Source: Isoetes taiwanensis (taxonomy: Eukaryota; Streptophyta; Lycopodiopsida; Isoetales; Isoetaceae). Taken from it: a stretch of 64,000 bases of DNA. The notes beneath the pieces were generated by a model that saw nothing but the letters and a program-made list of their open reading frames with translations, was not told the origin of the DNA and did no database searches. The stretch lies in the NCBI GenBank assembly GCA_021234155.1, contig JAJEKV010000051.1, positions 5,336,698-5,400,697 of the forward strand, written 5' to 3'. The position numbers and the translations under genes were made by a program. Shown in pieces: positions 1 through 11,900 of the stretch. Position 1 is the first letter of the stretch. Each line of letters begins with the position of its first letter.

Positions 1-1640
1 ATAATATGTATTTGTAGAAGATAGGAAATTGATCAGCTGATATGCCATTCAAAGTCTTGGAAGATGGAAGAGATGATTTTATAATGATTATTTCTTAAAC
101 AATCTAGCCAGTCGTTTATGATAGGTGGTTATGCGGAATGGATGTAACAGAAGTTAATTGAGAATTTCACATCCAAAGGGCAAAGTTGATGGTGTTTCTA
201 TGACCTGTATCCAAGATAGTAGGATACTTTAAGCAAAAGAAAAGAGGCCCAAGGCAAATGGTTGCAGGTGCTAAGGAGAGAAATAGTGTCCTCCGTAAAT
301 TTGACTGAGTGCTCCAGAGATGTTTGATGAGGAAGAATTAAGAGGAGGGTTTCTAGGTGTTATATAAACTACCCTTGTGGGATTTTATGCTCTTTTAAGG
401 GTTGGTGCAATGCGAGGTGGTGGCTGTGAAAGCAGCGAAGTCCATTGCCGAGCCTTGCACTGCGCTTCTTACATATTTGCAATAGGTTTTGCAATAGACG
501 ATTCTCATCATTTTTTTAAAGGTTGGGTTTTTTGTTTTAATATTTTGGGCTTTGTGTAGGCTAGCCTAACGTATTCTCAAAGGTTTATTTTAAGAGAGTC
601 CATGCGTGTCACATGGGCTTCCTTGTTTGGCCCAACCTTATTTTCCTGTTGAGCGATGCTAACACATTTTATTGTTGAACGATGCGTTTCTTGTTTCCAC
701 AAATTTTTGAAACAAATTTTATTGTCGAACGATGCGTTTCTTATTTCCACAAATTTTTGCCGAGGGTTCTTGTTGAGCGATGCCAGTAAATCTGCTGCAG
801 TGCTTATGGTTGATCACTGATCATTTCTGCCTTGGTCCCAAGTACATGCTTGCTCCAATTCGAGTACAGGTCTTCCTTCATCGAAAGCACTCTAATTCTT
901 ATTGGAAGATGTTGGAAATGTGAAAAATGAAAGAATTTGGGCCAATTTGTGACTAGTCCTTGCTTCTTAATCCTCCACAACATCAAGAATTAGGGGCAAT
1001 TTTGTTGAGTTGGTTGAGTTGCTGCTCTTACTTCGATTCAGCCTTCAATTCAGTCACCTTGGAGATGCGCCTGTGGCATATTGCAATGGATAGTTCAGCT
1101 TTACGGTTCCAAAACCCTAGTGGCCAATAGACTGGTTAGAATGGCCTTGGTAGATAGTCCTTGCTTCGGTCAAATCCTTGCTTTGGTTGCTGAATATTTC
1201 TAAAGAGCTTCCATTTCTCCTTCCTTCGATTGCTTCTATTGAATCCATGCTTCGATTTCAACGGATCTGGTATAGTCGAATCACTGATTTGTGCATGGAT
1301 TTGCACATTATGATGTATTTCTTGTTTATATTTAACAATTCAATGGTCTAACAATGGTCACAACTTAAAAAAAAAAAAAAAAAAAAAATACAAAAGAGCA
1401 CTTAGATGATAAGGATAAGGAAGCAAGGATTCTACCCCACAAGGGGCATTTTATAAAATGGACTTGTTGAAATCAAGTGCATTAGGCAGTAGTGTACTAT
1501 ACATGATTTAAAACATTGACTTAAAAAAATTGAAAAAGATGATGTAATTTGGTGGTAATTTTAAGAGAAGTGCTTCCATAGTTTATAAAAATAACTTTTA
1601 ATTCCAACAGTAACGACATTCCTAAACTTTTCAAACATCA
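1..1640. other. non-coding sequence without a recognisable gene
   Basis: I see no convincing coding region here. All ORFs are short and lack family motifs. The stretch contains a 50-bp-period tandem duplication (listed separately), a poly-A run near 1368-1388, and a segment at about 500-660 that is related to 32250-32360 (shared phrase around 'catgcgtgtcacatgggctt'). That similarity points to a dispersed repeat rather than a gene. Confidence 0.5.
667..759. repeat. two-copy tandem repeat, period 50 bp
   Basis: A 43-bp unit (667-709) recurs at 717-759 with a C/T and a G/A-type difference. Related shorter pieces ('gttgagcgatgc') lie at about 650 and 771. This looks like simple local duplication; no coding sense is evident. 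Confidence 0.7.
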
Positions 1641-1641
1641 A

Positions 1642-1777
1642 GTTATGTGGAACAGCAATAAGGAGCTGATTCTTGCTTTGGAATGGGAGCCGGCTACTGT
1701 AGGCGCGACTGGCTGCTGCCAGTAGCCAGCTCCCATTCCAGAGCAAGAATCAACGACTTGTTGCTGCTCCACGACGT
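1642..1777 (+). repeat. long imperfect hairpin, possible MIR precursor or MITE
   Basis: The arms at about 1642-1699 and 1721-1777 are reverse complements over about 57 bp with few mismatches, separated by a loop of about 21 nt. The 5' arm contains 'ggaatgggagccggctact' and the 3' arm ends in 'ctcccattcc'. The last ten bases resemble the conserved 3' end of plant miR482/miR2118. The fold is seen directly; the miRNA reading is inference, since a small foldback element would look the same. Confidence 0.4.
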
Positions 1778-2359
1778 CAAGGAAAGCCAAGAACAAGCTG
1801 ACTTAAGCGATTTTAGATGCAAGAACAGAGATTTGGGCCAAGAACAGAGTGATTCGAAGAGATTTCAGATGTAAGAAGAGAGATTAAGGCCAAGAACAGA
1901 CAATTTATAGTAAAAAAACTGAGAGTTCAGGGCTTCACGCTTTGAGCTATGGTTTCGGCAGATGGTGCACATGCTTCAGATGCTTCAGTCGAGCTATGGT
2001 TTCGACAAATTATGCTTCAGGCTTCGAGTGCGATGGTGCAAGATGCTTTGCGATCTTTAGAGTTAGGGAACAGAAACTGGCTGTAACAGGTAATCGGGAG
2101 AATGCTTACCCATCTATCATTCTTGATTAGAATGGTCGCCACATGGTGGCCATTCATTGGTCTATAATCAAGAACGCGAATCCACTTTCCTTGACGTAAA
2201 TGTAAAATGTACTCGTAATAATTATCGTATTTAAATATAGTTTTATTGTTATGTAATACCTAAAATGCCATGATATCACGATAATTGGGAACACTATTCC
2301 CGTAAAGCAAACAAAGAAACATGAACGGAAATCTCTTTGACAAATGTAACATTGCCACT
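1778..2359. other. non-coding spacer
   Basis: No gene recognised. It contains a loose roughly 60-bp repetition around 'aagaacagag' at 1820-1900 and AT-rich sequence up to the point where the duplicated block begins at 2360. Confidence 0.4.
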
Positions 2360-3050
2360 GCAATTCTTTTCAACGAGAGGAAGGCGTTTAATTTTCCATT
2401 TAAAGTTGGCTTTCTATTATAGATAGCAGTTTCTTTATGTTTTGGTTGTTAGTTTTTTGGGTTAGCAATTAGGAGGTCTTGTGTTTATGTCTCTCTTGAG
2501 ATACTTAGGGGAATGTCATATATCCCTATGAGATGCAACTTCGTTCTTTTTTCTTCGGCTTTTCGACAAGGTTAAGTCCTTGCTTTAACGTAAGCATGTT
2601 TGCCCTCTACTTTAATGACACATCTCACTTGAGTATTTCCTTTTGTGCAAGGCCATTCTCCTAAGCACATATATCAATAGACATAGCTCGTGTGCAATCC
2701 CATTGTGTTGGATCAACTCCATTGAAAAGGTAAGTTCTATATGACTACAAGTTACCATGAACATGGTGTTCGTAGGTAGAATATAAAAGATGTAAAGTTT
2801 TTGTAGATAAATACTCCCAAATTGATACGACCTCTGACTCACAAAATATAAAAGTCAGTAGTAATAATACATAGAGCTCCAACTATACCAACTGGTGGGC
2901 ATATCAATCTTAATCAATGGCACATCAACTTGATCCAAAACAGGCTACCAACCACCGGAGTTACATGGAACTCCTCTTGGAAGTTAATCAAAAGTGGGAA
3001 AGGAATTCAACAAGGGATTAAACTAACTCAACAATTTTTGTCATATAGAA
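2360..3050. repeat. segmental duplication copy A, left part
   Basis: This segment is nearly identical to 44415-45105. The match begins at 'gcaattcttttcaacg' in both places and runs without a break to 'tcatatagaa' at 3050 and 45105. Copy A is then interrupted by the 3051-15470 block and the match resumes at 15471 (equivalent to 45110). No gene is evident in the shared sequence; its ORFs lack motifs. Confidence 0.93.
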
Positions 3051-3052
3051 AC

Positions 3053-3255
3053 CAACACAAACCATTAACATCCAACATATAAAAATTAAACCCCCCAACA
3101 CATAACAACCATTGACATTAACAACCAACACATAACTACCATTGACATTAATTAACACAACCATTGGGTCCAACACATTTAAATTAAAATCCCCCTTAAA
3201 CCCCCTTTGGTTTGGGTGCATATTCACACGGGGGGTGACTCCGGGCAACGAGAGC
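3053..3255 (+). repeat. inverted repeat, left arm (203 bp)
   Basis: Reverse complement of 14281-14483, starting at 'caacacaaaccattaac' and ending at 'gagagc' with only a few mismatches near the inner end. It starts within 3 bp of the left edge of the block absent from copy B. It therefore behaves like a terminal inverted repeat of a DNA transposon that later received the Ty3 insertion. No transposase is visible. Confidence 0.85.
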
Positions 3256-3439
3256 TGTTGGATAGGCATATTCACCCCTTATTCCTTAATCTACACCGTA
3301 CGTAAAGTTCCTCGTTTGTGGGGTATGCAAGTACAAAATTTGCTATACTGTATAACAAGATTCGCAAAATACTATAAGATTTCAAGCAGAATACTATATA
3401 GTGTTGATTTCATACGTGCAAAATACAATTATGAGGGCT

Positions 3440-4014
3440 TGTTTGGGGTCTGGGTTCGGGAACTCCTGGAAGACAGCCCTCTGTGAGGACCCGTGGATCT
3501 TACAGGAGAGTCCGGGGGACTATGTCACGCGGGATTTGCTGAAAGAGAAGAAAAAGAAGAGAACAGAGCAAATGAGAGAAAGATGATAAGCTTCCTTGAT
3601 ATCAATGATGAAAATACATGAGCTCTCACAATGGAGAGAAAACTGAAAGGAGACAAGACTCAAAACTCATCTAAAAACTTATGAGCTAACTCTACTCATA
3701 TATATAGTACAATGGCCTTGGGCCCAATATAGACACTCGACCGATCGGTGCCGACTCTCGGAAGGAGGCCTGATTTGAGGAATGTTGGCGGTGCCTCTTG
3801 AAGTGCCTCGAATCACGCCGACGCCGACGCTGGGCGTGACGGGCCGTCACTTGTCCGAAGGGCGCCTCTTGTTGACAGCCAAAGGCTTTGACTGCGTGGG
3901 TCTGGCCGCTTGGTCTTCGTGGAGCCTTGGATGTCGACCCGCGGGTTGATCGAGGATCCTTGAGCTTGACCTGGTCTGTCATCGTATGCATGAATAGTCC
4001 CGCACTGTGAGGCA
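3440..4014 (-). repeat. 3' LTR of Ty3 element 1
   Basis: The 575-bp sequence begins TGTTTGGGG and ends GAGGCA, and it is repeated at 13699-14266. Since the coding order runs on the minus strand, this is the downstream (3') LTR. Differences between the two copies are concentrated at CTG-like sites, for example 'actcgacc' here against 'actccgacc' there, which fits the base-calling problem described in the findings. I see no matching 5-bp target duplication outside the two LTRs. Confidence 0.85.
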
Positions 4015-7000
4015 CAGACTAACACTCCCCCACCAAACCACACTCGAGTGAAGAAGAAAAGGAGGAAGTTGCCGGAGGGCGGGAAGCCATCGGCTCGAAA
4101 GTGATCCTCACGAGTGAGGACCGCACCATTATGGTAATCGGGCTTATGAGATCCCCGGGCGTGATTGAAGAGCTTGAGGAGTGTTTTGGCCAAGGGCAGG
4201 ATCGCATCTATGAGAAAGCGAGAGAGCGGACCATGTCTTCAAGGGCAAAGATGGGCGCCTCAAGAAATGTAACCGACATTCCATGAGGAGACAGTCCGAA
4301 GGCCAAAGGCACCGACGCCGGGCATTTGGATTGCAATGAAAATGGGACATTTGCCGATTTAAGGAGCTGAGCAAAATGCATTTGAGGGCAGCGCAAAATC
4401 CGGCTTGAAGATGGACAGAAGGATCAGGTGAGGTGGAGGCATTCTGCAAGAAGGTGTTGAGACCATGAAGCGCATCCGCGGGCTGTTGCCAACCACGCCA
4501 TTAGCAATGTAGATCCAATTGGTGGTGTTGTCCGTGAGTGGCACCTTCTTCCCAATGTGAGCGGCGAACAAAACGCGGATCCCACCGAGATCCGTCGAGA
4601 TCCGAGGTGGTGTCCACCGCATGACCATCCATGACCTTGGTCCAAAAAGGAAGGCGCCAATCGAAGTCAGAACCCGGGGCGTGGAGGTACGCCTGTGGAA
4701 GCATAGGGAGAAGGAACCATGCCCGTGGGTGGGGTTGGCCGATCTCCCCGAATTGATCGACAAGATCGGGATCAAGTGCCCGACACCAACGATCCCAAAG
4801 AGAAGCAGAGAGTCGAGAGTTGACAGAGGGCTATCCCATCCCGTGGGGACCGCTCTTGCTATCCAACGAGCTTGTAATCGATTGTAACCCCGAGGTGTTT
4901 GATATAAATTTGTGCATAGGGAAGATCTTTGGGATGTCCTAGATACTTCCTAATTTGTTGCAGCCGGGCTTCCGCCGCGAGAGATAAATGATTGGCAAGC
5001 TCGGGCATGTACTCCTCGATGAAGAGTTTGGGTCCGAGCAGATCCATAAGATATGGATTGTTATCCCGAAGCACCCATTGCACAATTGGGGTCACCCCGG
5101 AAAAGCCTGGCGTGGCCCATTTCCAAAGTTTTTCCGTATACCCGGATAGAAATCATGAAAGATGTAAGCCATGGGCTGAACCACTCAAGGTGAGAAAGTC
5201 CGGATCGGCACAAATGGATGAGATCAAAGGCGACAAGGGCACAAAGACAACCCTTTGTCTTCAATGGAGAGTTCTCGCCAAATCCAAGAAAATCAGACCG
5301 CTTAGTGGGATATCCACGGGACCATCGGCCGCGTGCCACTTTGAAAGGAAGAGGTGGCGCCGAGCAACTACATAATCATGATAAAGGAGGGAGCTGGGAA
5401 GTCAACTGGCATTCTGTGAAGAATTGCAGTCTGGGCGTCAAGTTTTGCTTGAGCCTCATCAGCAGACTGAATAGCTTGCTGCAGCTGTTGTTCGAGATCA
5501 CGGATCCGATTGTCCCTTTCGAGTAGCAGGCGTGACTGGTCACGGACCCGTTTCTGAGAAGGATTGACCTGGGAGGAAGATTTCCCCGGTGTATTGAGAC
5601 GAAGCACGGCAATCTCGCGTCATCTAGTATTTTTCGTTTCGCGACCTCCTCGTAAGCTGATCTTGAAGAGAGGTGAGCCGAGAGAGGTCTGTGGTAGAAA
5701 GCCGAGCCGCCAAGGAGGCTTAATTTGAGCGTCCCGGGCTGAAAGATTTTGAACTTGAGTGCTGAAATTTTCACACAGTTCCGAGTACAAGGCATTGAGT
5801 TTAGCAATATCTGCGTCCTTGGTACTCAGGAGAGCGGCTTTGGACTTGTTGTGCTCCAATAAAGTCTGAATTTCTGACCGAGCCGAGCCCGCTGACCGCG
5901 AAGTTGGCTGACTTGAGCTTGTGTACTTTTGAGATCTGCATGAGCCTGTAAGAGAGCTTCATGCTTGTCTTGAAGTTTGGCCTCCAAAGTTGCAACTTGG
6001 GCAGTTGCAGCTTGAAGGTCTTGGTGTACCGCGATCGGAGAGGCCTCGAAAGTGCTCGTTGAACCCCTCGGCTCATAAGAGCGCCTTGGGATTCTTGTAA
6101 CTTAAGAGCGGCAGCCTTGAGCATCCCGGGCGATATCGATACAACAACTGACGAGGGTGTTGTGGTGGTGGAGCTGGCTGTTGCCTGGTTTGGGAGGTCT
6201 GGGAAAAATGGTGTGAAGTGGATGGTGTAGCGGAGGAGGAGACAGTGACATGAGTGTGACTGTGGTCATGACCAGGGGAAGACGGGCGTGAAGTGCCAAC
6301 TTGGTGAGTGATTGGAAGGGAGCGCTGAGTGGAATTATGAGAATTTGGTGGTGTGGGAGGGAAGTAATGACGGATGAGGGCTTGAAAGTGCCCTCCCACA
6401 GAAACTTCAGAAATGGAAGTGGTACCCCGAAGGCGGTCCATTTCTTGGAGAAGACGATAGAACATCATTTGGGGCCAATCTATGTGGTGTTTGGAGTGTG
6501 TAGCAGTGAGGACCAGGTTATAGAAAGGCTTATTGATATGGGTGTTCTTGATAGAATACCCAAGGAATTTTCGCCACAGAAATTTAACAAAGGTCTCGTG
6601 AGGCTTGTCGATATTGGTCAGACGATGGACATTGGCATGATAAGCGGGTGCTCCAAACTCGCGGACATCAATATCCCCAGATAGCGCACCATGATACACA
6701 AGGAGTGTGCAAGGGAATATGAAATACCTCGTAAATCAAATGTTGAGTCAATGAAATAGTGGTGCCATCGACCACAAGTTGGTGTAACCTTATGGGCCGT
6801 TAACGATATTGGCGATGAACCGCCGCGAATCGGGTCGATTTGGAGCCGGAAGTTCCATTTGAGAGAATTCGTAAAAGCTGGTGTCGCTTCAAATGACTTC
6901 TTTATTTGGGCCAACAAGGGCTTCACGGAAAGTGGGCGTCAAGAAAGATACAGATGCAAAAAGGGCCGGATCCTTGGGAGTAGTAGCTTGAAGTGTAGAA

Positions 7001-7017
7001 AATCTTGGGGCAGCCAT
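4015..7017 (-). pseudogene. extra ORF between integrase and 3' LTR of Ty3 element 1
   Basis: On the minus strand, coding-like sequence starts at an ATG in good context (7017, 'MAAPRFSTLQ') and continues in several frames to near 4900. The clearest stretch is 6073-6699: 'DVREFGAPAYHANVHRL' followed by a Pro/Ser/His-rich tail. Then comes coiled-coil sequence at 5368-5900 ('RIRDLEQQLQQAIQSADEA'). The N-terminal part resembles the 'putative plant transposon protein' domain found in extra ORFs of some plant Ty3 elements; this is by pattern, not by search. Frameshifts are many and may be partly artefactual. Being in sense orientation 3' of pol, it sits where env-like or accessory ORFs lie. Confidence 0.5.
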
Positions 7018-7960
7018 GGGAATGATGTGCGGAATGAAGAGGGATGCCAAAGGCGGAAGACGAAAGTCGAGCACGGAGGACGAAAGCGCAGAGGAACGAA
7101 AAGGTTTGTTTTAGGGCTTAATAACCGGAGGCTTAAGAGGTATGAAGAGTTCGAAACTGGAACCGTTGATGGTGCCAGGTGTCAAAAGATGCGAATAAGG
7201 GTATTGAGAGGCAAAAATTTGGCTAAGTCCCAAAAACGTAAGGGAGAAGCAATGAACGGTGAGGATGAGACGTGAAAGAACGATCGGATGTGACAGATGG
7301 CAAAGGACACCCATTAATGTTCAACGGGCGTGGAAAGAAGGAATGGCATTCAATGCTGGCAACTCGAAGTGGGATATCATTAAAAGGAATGTGTCAGAAG
7401 GTACCATGGCTAGATATGCTACGGAGAACAGATTCTCATTTTAGAAACAATTTTGCATTGCAAACACGTTGGCGATTTGTGTGATTGGTCCACGCCGACA
7501 AGGAGGTCCTCGATTGGCTATATAAGACTAACCGAGAGAAACGAAGGCATCCGATGGCGCCAAGATGGGTGTCGGCCGGGCTTGAACGAAGATTGCACCA
7601 TGCCCACTAACCGCCGTGAGTGGATCACTTGTAAGATGAATTGTTCGGATCTCGGGCGCCGCCACAACCGTGGCATTCGTGATGGACGGCTGGTGTGCCG
7701 GGATGGCTGAACATCCCGACCCAAGACCAATGGGATGGAGGTGGTTCGTGATCTTATTTGGGACCCGAGCAGAACCTCTACCATCTCTCCTCAAGATCAC
7801 CTCTGCTCCGAACCCGGAGTAGAGGGTTTTTCCTCGTAGGACTTAGTAAATAGGGCTCTGAGCCCGTTTTTGTATATAGGGCAGTGCCCATAGCGGAAAT
7901 AGCTGGGCTGCGCCCACATTTTGTAAAAAAATCTCCACTATAATATAATCTACCGCCTTT

Positions 7961-9073
7961 CTAGTCACTTTCTGTGGTGTTTGCTTCTTGAACTGTCTCT
8001 GTGTGTTGATGTTCACTTTCTGTGTGATGAAATGCTTTGAGACGAAAACCATTAACCAATGTAGGTAATGGAGTGCCATCTAACTCAGCTAGTTGGAAAA
8101 CGCTTGGTCTAACCACTTGAACAATTTGATAAGGGCCAAGCCAACGAAACTTGAGTTTACAGGAAAAAATTTTTTGTACTGAATCATAAAGAAGAACCAA
8201 ATCTCCTTCTTTGAATGTTTTTGTCTTCAAACGCGTTTGTCATGTAAAGATTTTTGCAATCAAGTTGTCCATGAAGAACACGAATATAAGCATCCCTTCG
8301 AAGTTCATCCAACTGTTCTAATTGATAGACCCGTTCTTTGAGAGCAGCTGGTGGATTATGAGCAGTAGCCAGTTGAAAACGGAGTGTTGGAAGGATGTAT
8401 TCAAATGGCATGAGAGCTTCCTGACCATAAACCAATTTAAAAGGAGTGTGACCCGTAGCAATCTTGAAACAAGTATTGTAGGCCCAAAGAACAAGAGGGA
8501 AGTTTTTGTCCGCCAACTGCAAGGGAAGCGCCACAAATTTTCTTGAGAATGGTGACCGAGTTTTGTTGGTGCTTTCTCGCCAACCCATTGCCTTGAGGAT
8601 AGTAAGGTGTGCTCTTGTGATGATGGATCGTGAGATAATCCGTCGGCTCTTTGATAGTATGATTGATGAAATGAACACCACGGCCACCGACCAGCCCGCG
8701 GGGCAGCCGAATCGCGTGATGATTTGTTGATAGAGGACTCTAGCCGTGCTTTTGCAGCAAGTTGTTGTTCGGAAGTGCACAAGATTCCGCCCATTTGGTG
8801 GCGAGTCGGTGAGAACTGAATGTATCGCACGAAAGTGTGCCTCGCAGAGGATCTATAGGTCCCACAAAGTCCATTCTCCATTTGTTGAAGGGAAGTGGCG
8901 TGGCGGCGACCGGGCCAAGGGAAGAGCGCCACGGGCCGTGGGGGCGCCCCACCCACGGGCAAGCGCCACACGCGGCGGGCGTGGGCGTGAGCATCTTTGA
9001 AGAGCGTGGGCCAATAATACCCCATGAGAAGGATTTTTTGCGGCCGTGGTGTCACCATGAAAATGACCACCAC
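7961..9073 (-). pseudogene. integrase of Ty3 element 1, frameshifted
   Basis: Minus-strand pieces give integrase landmarks in order: 'FNKWRMDFVGPI' (core, near 8890), 'LWAYNTCFKIATGHTPFKLVYG' in part (8400-8500), and the C-terminal 'KEGDLVLLYDSV' and 'LKFRWLGPYQIVQVV' (8000-8200). The reading frame changes several times, so no intact protein is encoded as written. It follows RNase H at 9.3-9.8 kb and precedes the extra ORF, the usual Ty3 order. Confidence 0.75.
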
Positions 9074-9291
9074 CTAGCCCTTGATGAGCTTCTCTAACAA
9101 TGTCCGAACTTCATGAGGTAGAACACAAATACGAAGGATGGTGTCCTTACCCTTTTGTAGAGATGTCCCGCAACCATGGTGTAGTCACGGACCCTCCTGA
9201 GAAATTGATGGCGACGGGATTGGCGCTATGTGAGAGAGCCGCCTCGCCTTTCTTACGTGGAAGAGCACCGTGAGGAGGAACTGGCTGAAAA

Positions 9292-10260
9292 TCATGGAAC
9301 CAATGTGGTGTTGCCGTGACTAAAAAGAGTTGAGCATCGTGGAAGGCGCCCCGAGACCCCTGTTGCGGGATCATCCCGGTGGATGCGTGAAAGATAATCC
9401 GGAACAACATGAGATTTGCCCTTTATGAACGATTTCAAAAGGAGCAAATTCTTGGAGAAGAAGGACCCAACGAGCAATGCGCCCGTGGGCGTGGACTTGT
9501 TGATCAAATAGAGGAGTGCTTGGTGGTCCACAAAGAACTTGATTTGACTGCCCAAAAGGTAATGACGGAAGCGTTGGACAGAGAAAATGAGACCCAAAGC
9601 TTCACGCCCGCGGGCGTAATAGTTGCGCCGCGAGTAATTGAGTTTTCTACCGGGCGAGCGATTTGGTTTATCAAGCAGCGATCATATTCTTGAGAAAGAA
9701 CAGCTCCAATAGCAAACGCCGGAGACATCGACATGAACGCGGAAAGGGCTTGTCCCATTGAGGAGGAACAAGAACCGGTGCGAAAGTAAGCAAAAGCTTG
9801 TTGTTGGAAAGCAACTTCACTGGGAATTCCAAACCCTGTGGATTCACACCGTGAGTTTATGAATGGGATCTGCAATGGCTGCCGATCCCGTATGAAGGTG
9901 GAGTAATAATTGACCTTTCCCGTGAAAGAGCGTGTCTCTTTGATATTGGCCGGTGCTTGAGCTTTGAGCACACAACCGATTTTGGCAGGATCGGTGGTGA
10001 CCTTGTAGGCAAAAAGTGACCTAAGGGGGTGGTGAAAGTGGTCTTGAGTTGATCAGATTCTTTGATGGAGATCTGATTGTAGCCGAAAAAACCATCCATA
10101 AAGGAGTACATCTCATGTCCACCACTTCTTCCGTAACTTGGTCCGTGAAGGGAAGTGGAAAATGATCACGCCCGCGGGCCCGATTGAGTTTCCGATAGTC
10201 TACAATGCACGCCGATCTTACCATTGTGCTTAAGGGCAATGACGATGGGGCTCACCCATT
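9292..10260 (-). pseudogene. reverse transcriptase and RNase H of Ty3 element 1, frameshifted
   Basis: RT motifs are seen in different frames: 'VDYRKLN' with 'DHFPLPFTDQV' at 10140-10210, and 'SFMDGFFGYNQISIKESD' at about 10050-10110. RNase H follows: 'FSVQRFRHYLLG' and 'FFVDHQALLYLINKSTP' at 9450-9590. The DHFPLPFTDQ and GYNQI wording resembles the Athila/Tat group of non-chromodomain plant Ty3 elements. CTGCAG-like places here read as 'cgcccgcgggcg' (9604, 10168), which breaks the frame. Confidence 0.75.
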
Positions 10261-10899
10261 CGTAATGTTTGACCTCATAGATCAAACCTGCAGCAGAAGG
10301 AGTTTGTCAATTTCGCCTTGACGCGATCACGGTAATTAGGGTTGAGCTCAGATCGCCGCGTTGCTAATCGGGTCGCATCGATTTGGTAGGAATGGTGAGT
10401 TCCCCAAGCTTTTGTTGATTCCCCCAAGATCTTTGTAACTCCAGCTTAAAATGTGTTTGAATTTTTGAACAGCCGCGGACGGCCCCGATACGATAAGGAG
10501 CCGGAAGGTTTGAAAGCAATGCGACACAGTTGATTGTTGCCAACATCCACAATCTCGACTTCGGAGTCCGAATATGGGGTATGACTTCAAGATCCCGACA
10601 ATGTGTGCAGGAGGTTGGAGCACAACCGATGCGTGGCACTTTGCGTGGTGAAAAGAGAGGTTGCTCAGTGTCATCTAGCAGTGGTTGCTTCATGACAGCG
10701 TGTACATCAACAGGAGTTGCAGGAGTGTCAGTATCTGAAAAGTGATCAACGCGTTGGATTCGATTGCAAGGAGCCAGATAGGGGTCAAGTAAGGCAGCCA
10801 CAGCCTGGTCCTGATCAAGAGTCATTTCTCCCCAAGGATCAGCATATTCAGGGTAGGATGACAGAGGCAGACTTGCAGGTGGAGCCTGAACTTGATAAA

Positions 10900-11900
10900 T
10901 ATTCTGAGCTTCTTCGTAATCGCTAATGAGAGAGAGGGTTCCGCATTGTCAACGTAAATGATCCCGCCGCTTGCAAGTCCATGGTGGCATTGAGATGACC
11001 ATCGCTGATGACTAACCGTCCGTGGCCCAGTAATGGATACTCTTTGCCTGGCGGAGAAAAGGTCTGCCTACCAGCATTTCATAGTCACCGGGATCTTCGC
11101 CAGCTTTCCACACTCCAAATTCCATGGGAAAGCGGAGATCACCTATGTTGATGTGAAGAATAGGTGTGACGCCTTGAGGTCTCGTGATGTGGCCATTAGC
11201 CAATTTGATGTCATATGGGGCACGAAAGAGTTGTGTGATGCCCATTTGTTTTGGAGTTTATCCGTGATGAGATTGACCGCACTACCTCCATCGATTTGAA
11301 CATGGTTGACTTGTTGATTTCCCACCGTGGCATGGACCGTGGGTGTAGAGGTAGCCACAGCCCCAACTAAAACAGTTGGGAGTGGTAACTGGTCCTTGAG
11401 AGCAGGACAGAGTTTTAAAATGGTTGCCAAGCTTAAAGGAATTTTGATCTTGGCGAGCTCCTCTTGAAGTTCGAGAGGTACATGAGAAAAAAGGATCTGG
11501 CTGGTTCCACCGGTGCGGAGGCGCGGGCGGTGGAAGCAAAGAACTTTTTTGAGTAAGTCAACCTCGGCTGCAATATTGGGATATGTCCGAGAGCGTGGAG
11601 GTTGAGATGTTGAAGGTGTATCTTGTCTTTGTTGAGCTCTAGTGGTGGCATGAACATTTGCCAATGTGCGGCCTTCAAAGCAATTTTGCATGAGGTTCAA
11701 AATGCTTTGGCTTAACTTTGGGCATGACATGTGGCATGAGCTTTTCCAAGTCAGGTGCAAAGTGAACCTTTTTTTCGTCCCCATGAGGAATGGTGTCAAC
11801 GGCAAAGGCGGGTTGCGTGCCCTTCCTCAATAATAGTCAAGGGACGGATGCCTTGGTCCGGGCGTGAAACTAAACCAACCCAATTTGACTACCGGACTGG
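10900..11900 (-). pseudogene. gag-linked aspartic protease region of Ty3 element 1
   Basis: An open minus-strand stretch (11143-11805) contains 'VQIDGGSAVNLITDK', the DGGS form of the retropepsin active site (usual DTGS or DSGS). Downstream 'GDYEMLVGRPFLRQAK' (11012-11100) fits the second protease strand motif. The frame is interrupted on both sides. This is the protease that would process Gag-Pol in a working copy. Confidence 0.7.

Noticed and set aside
3435-3439. Target-site duplication of Ty3 element 1
   Set aside because: The 5 bp before the left LTR (gggct) do not match the 5 bp after the right LTR (ctggg). Local sequence error or recombination may explain it, so none is claimed.
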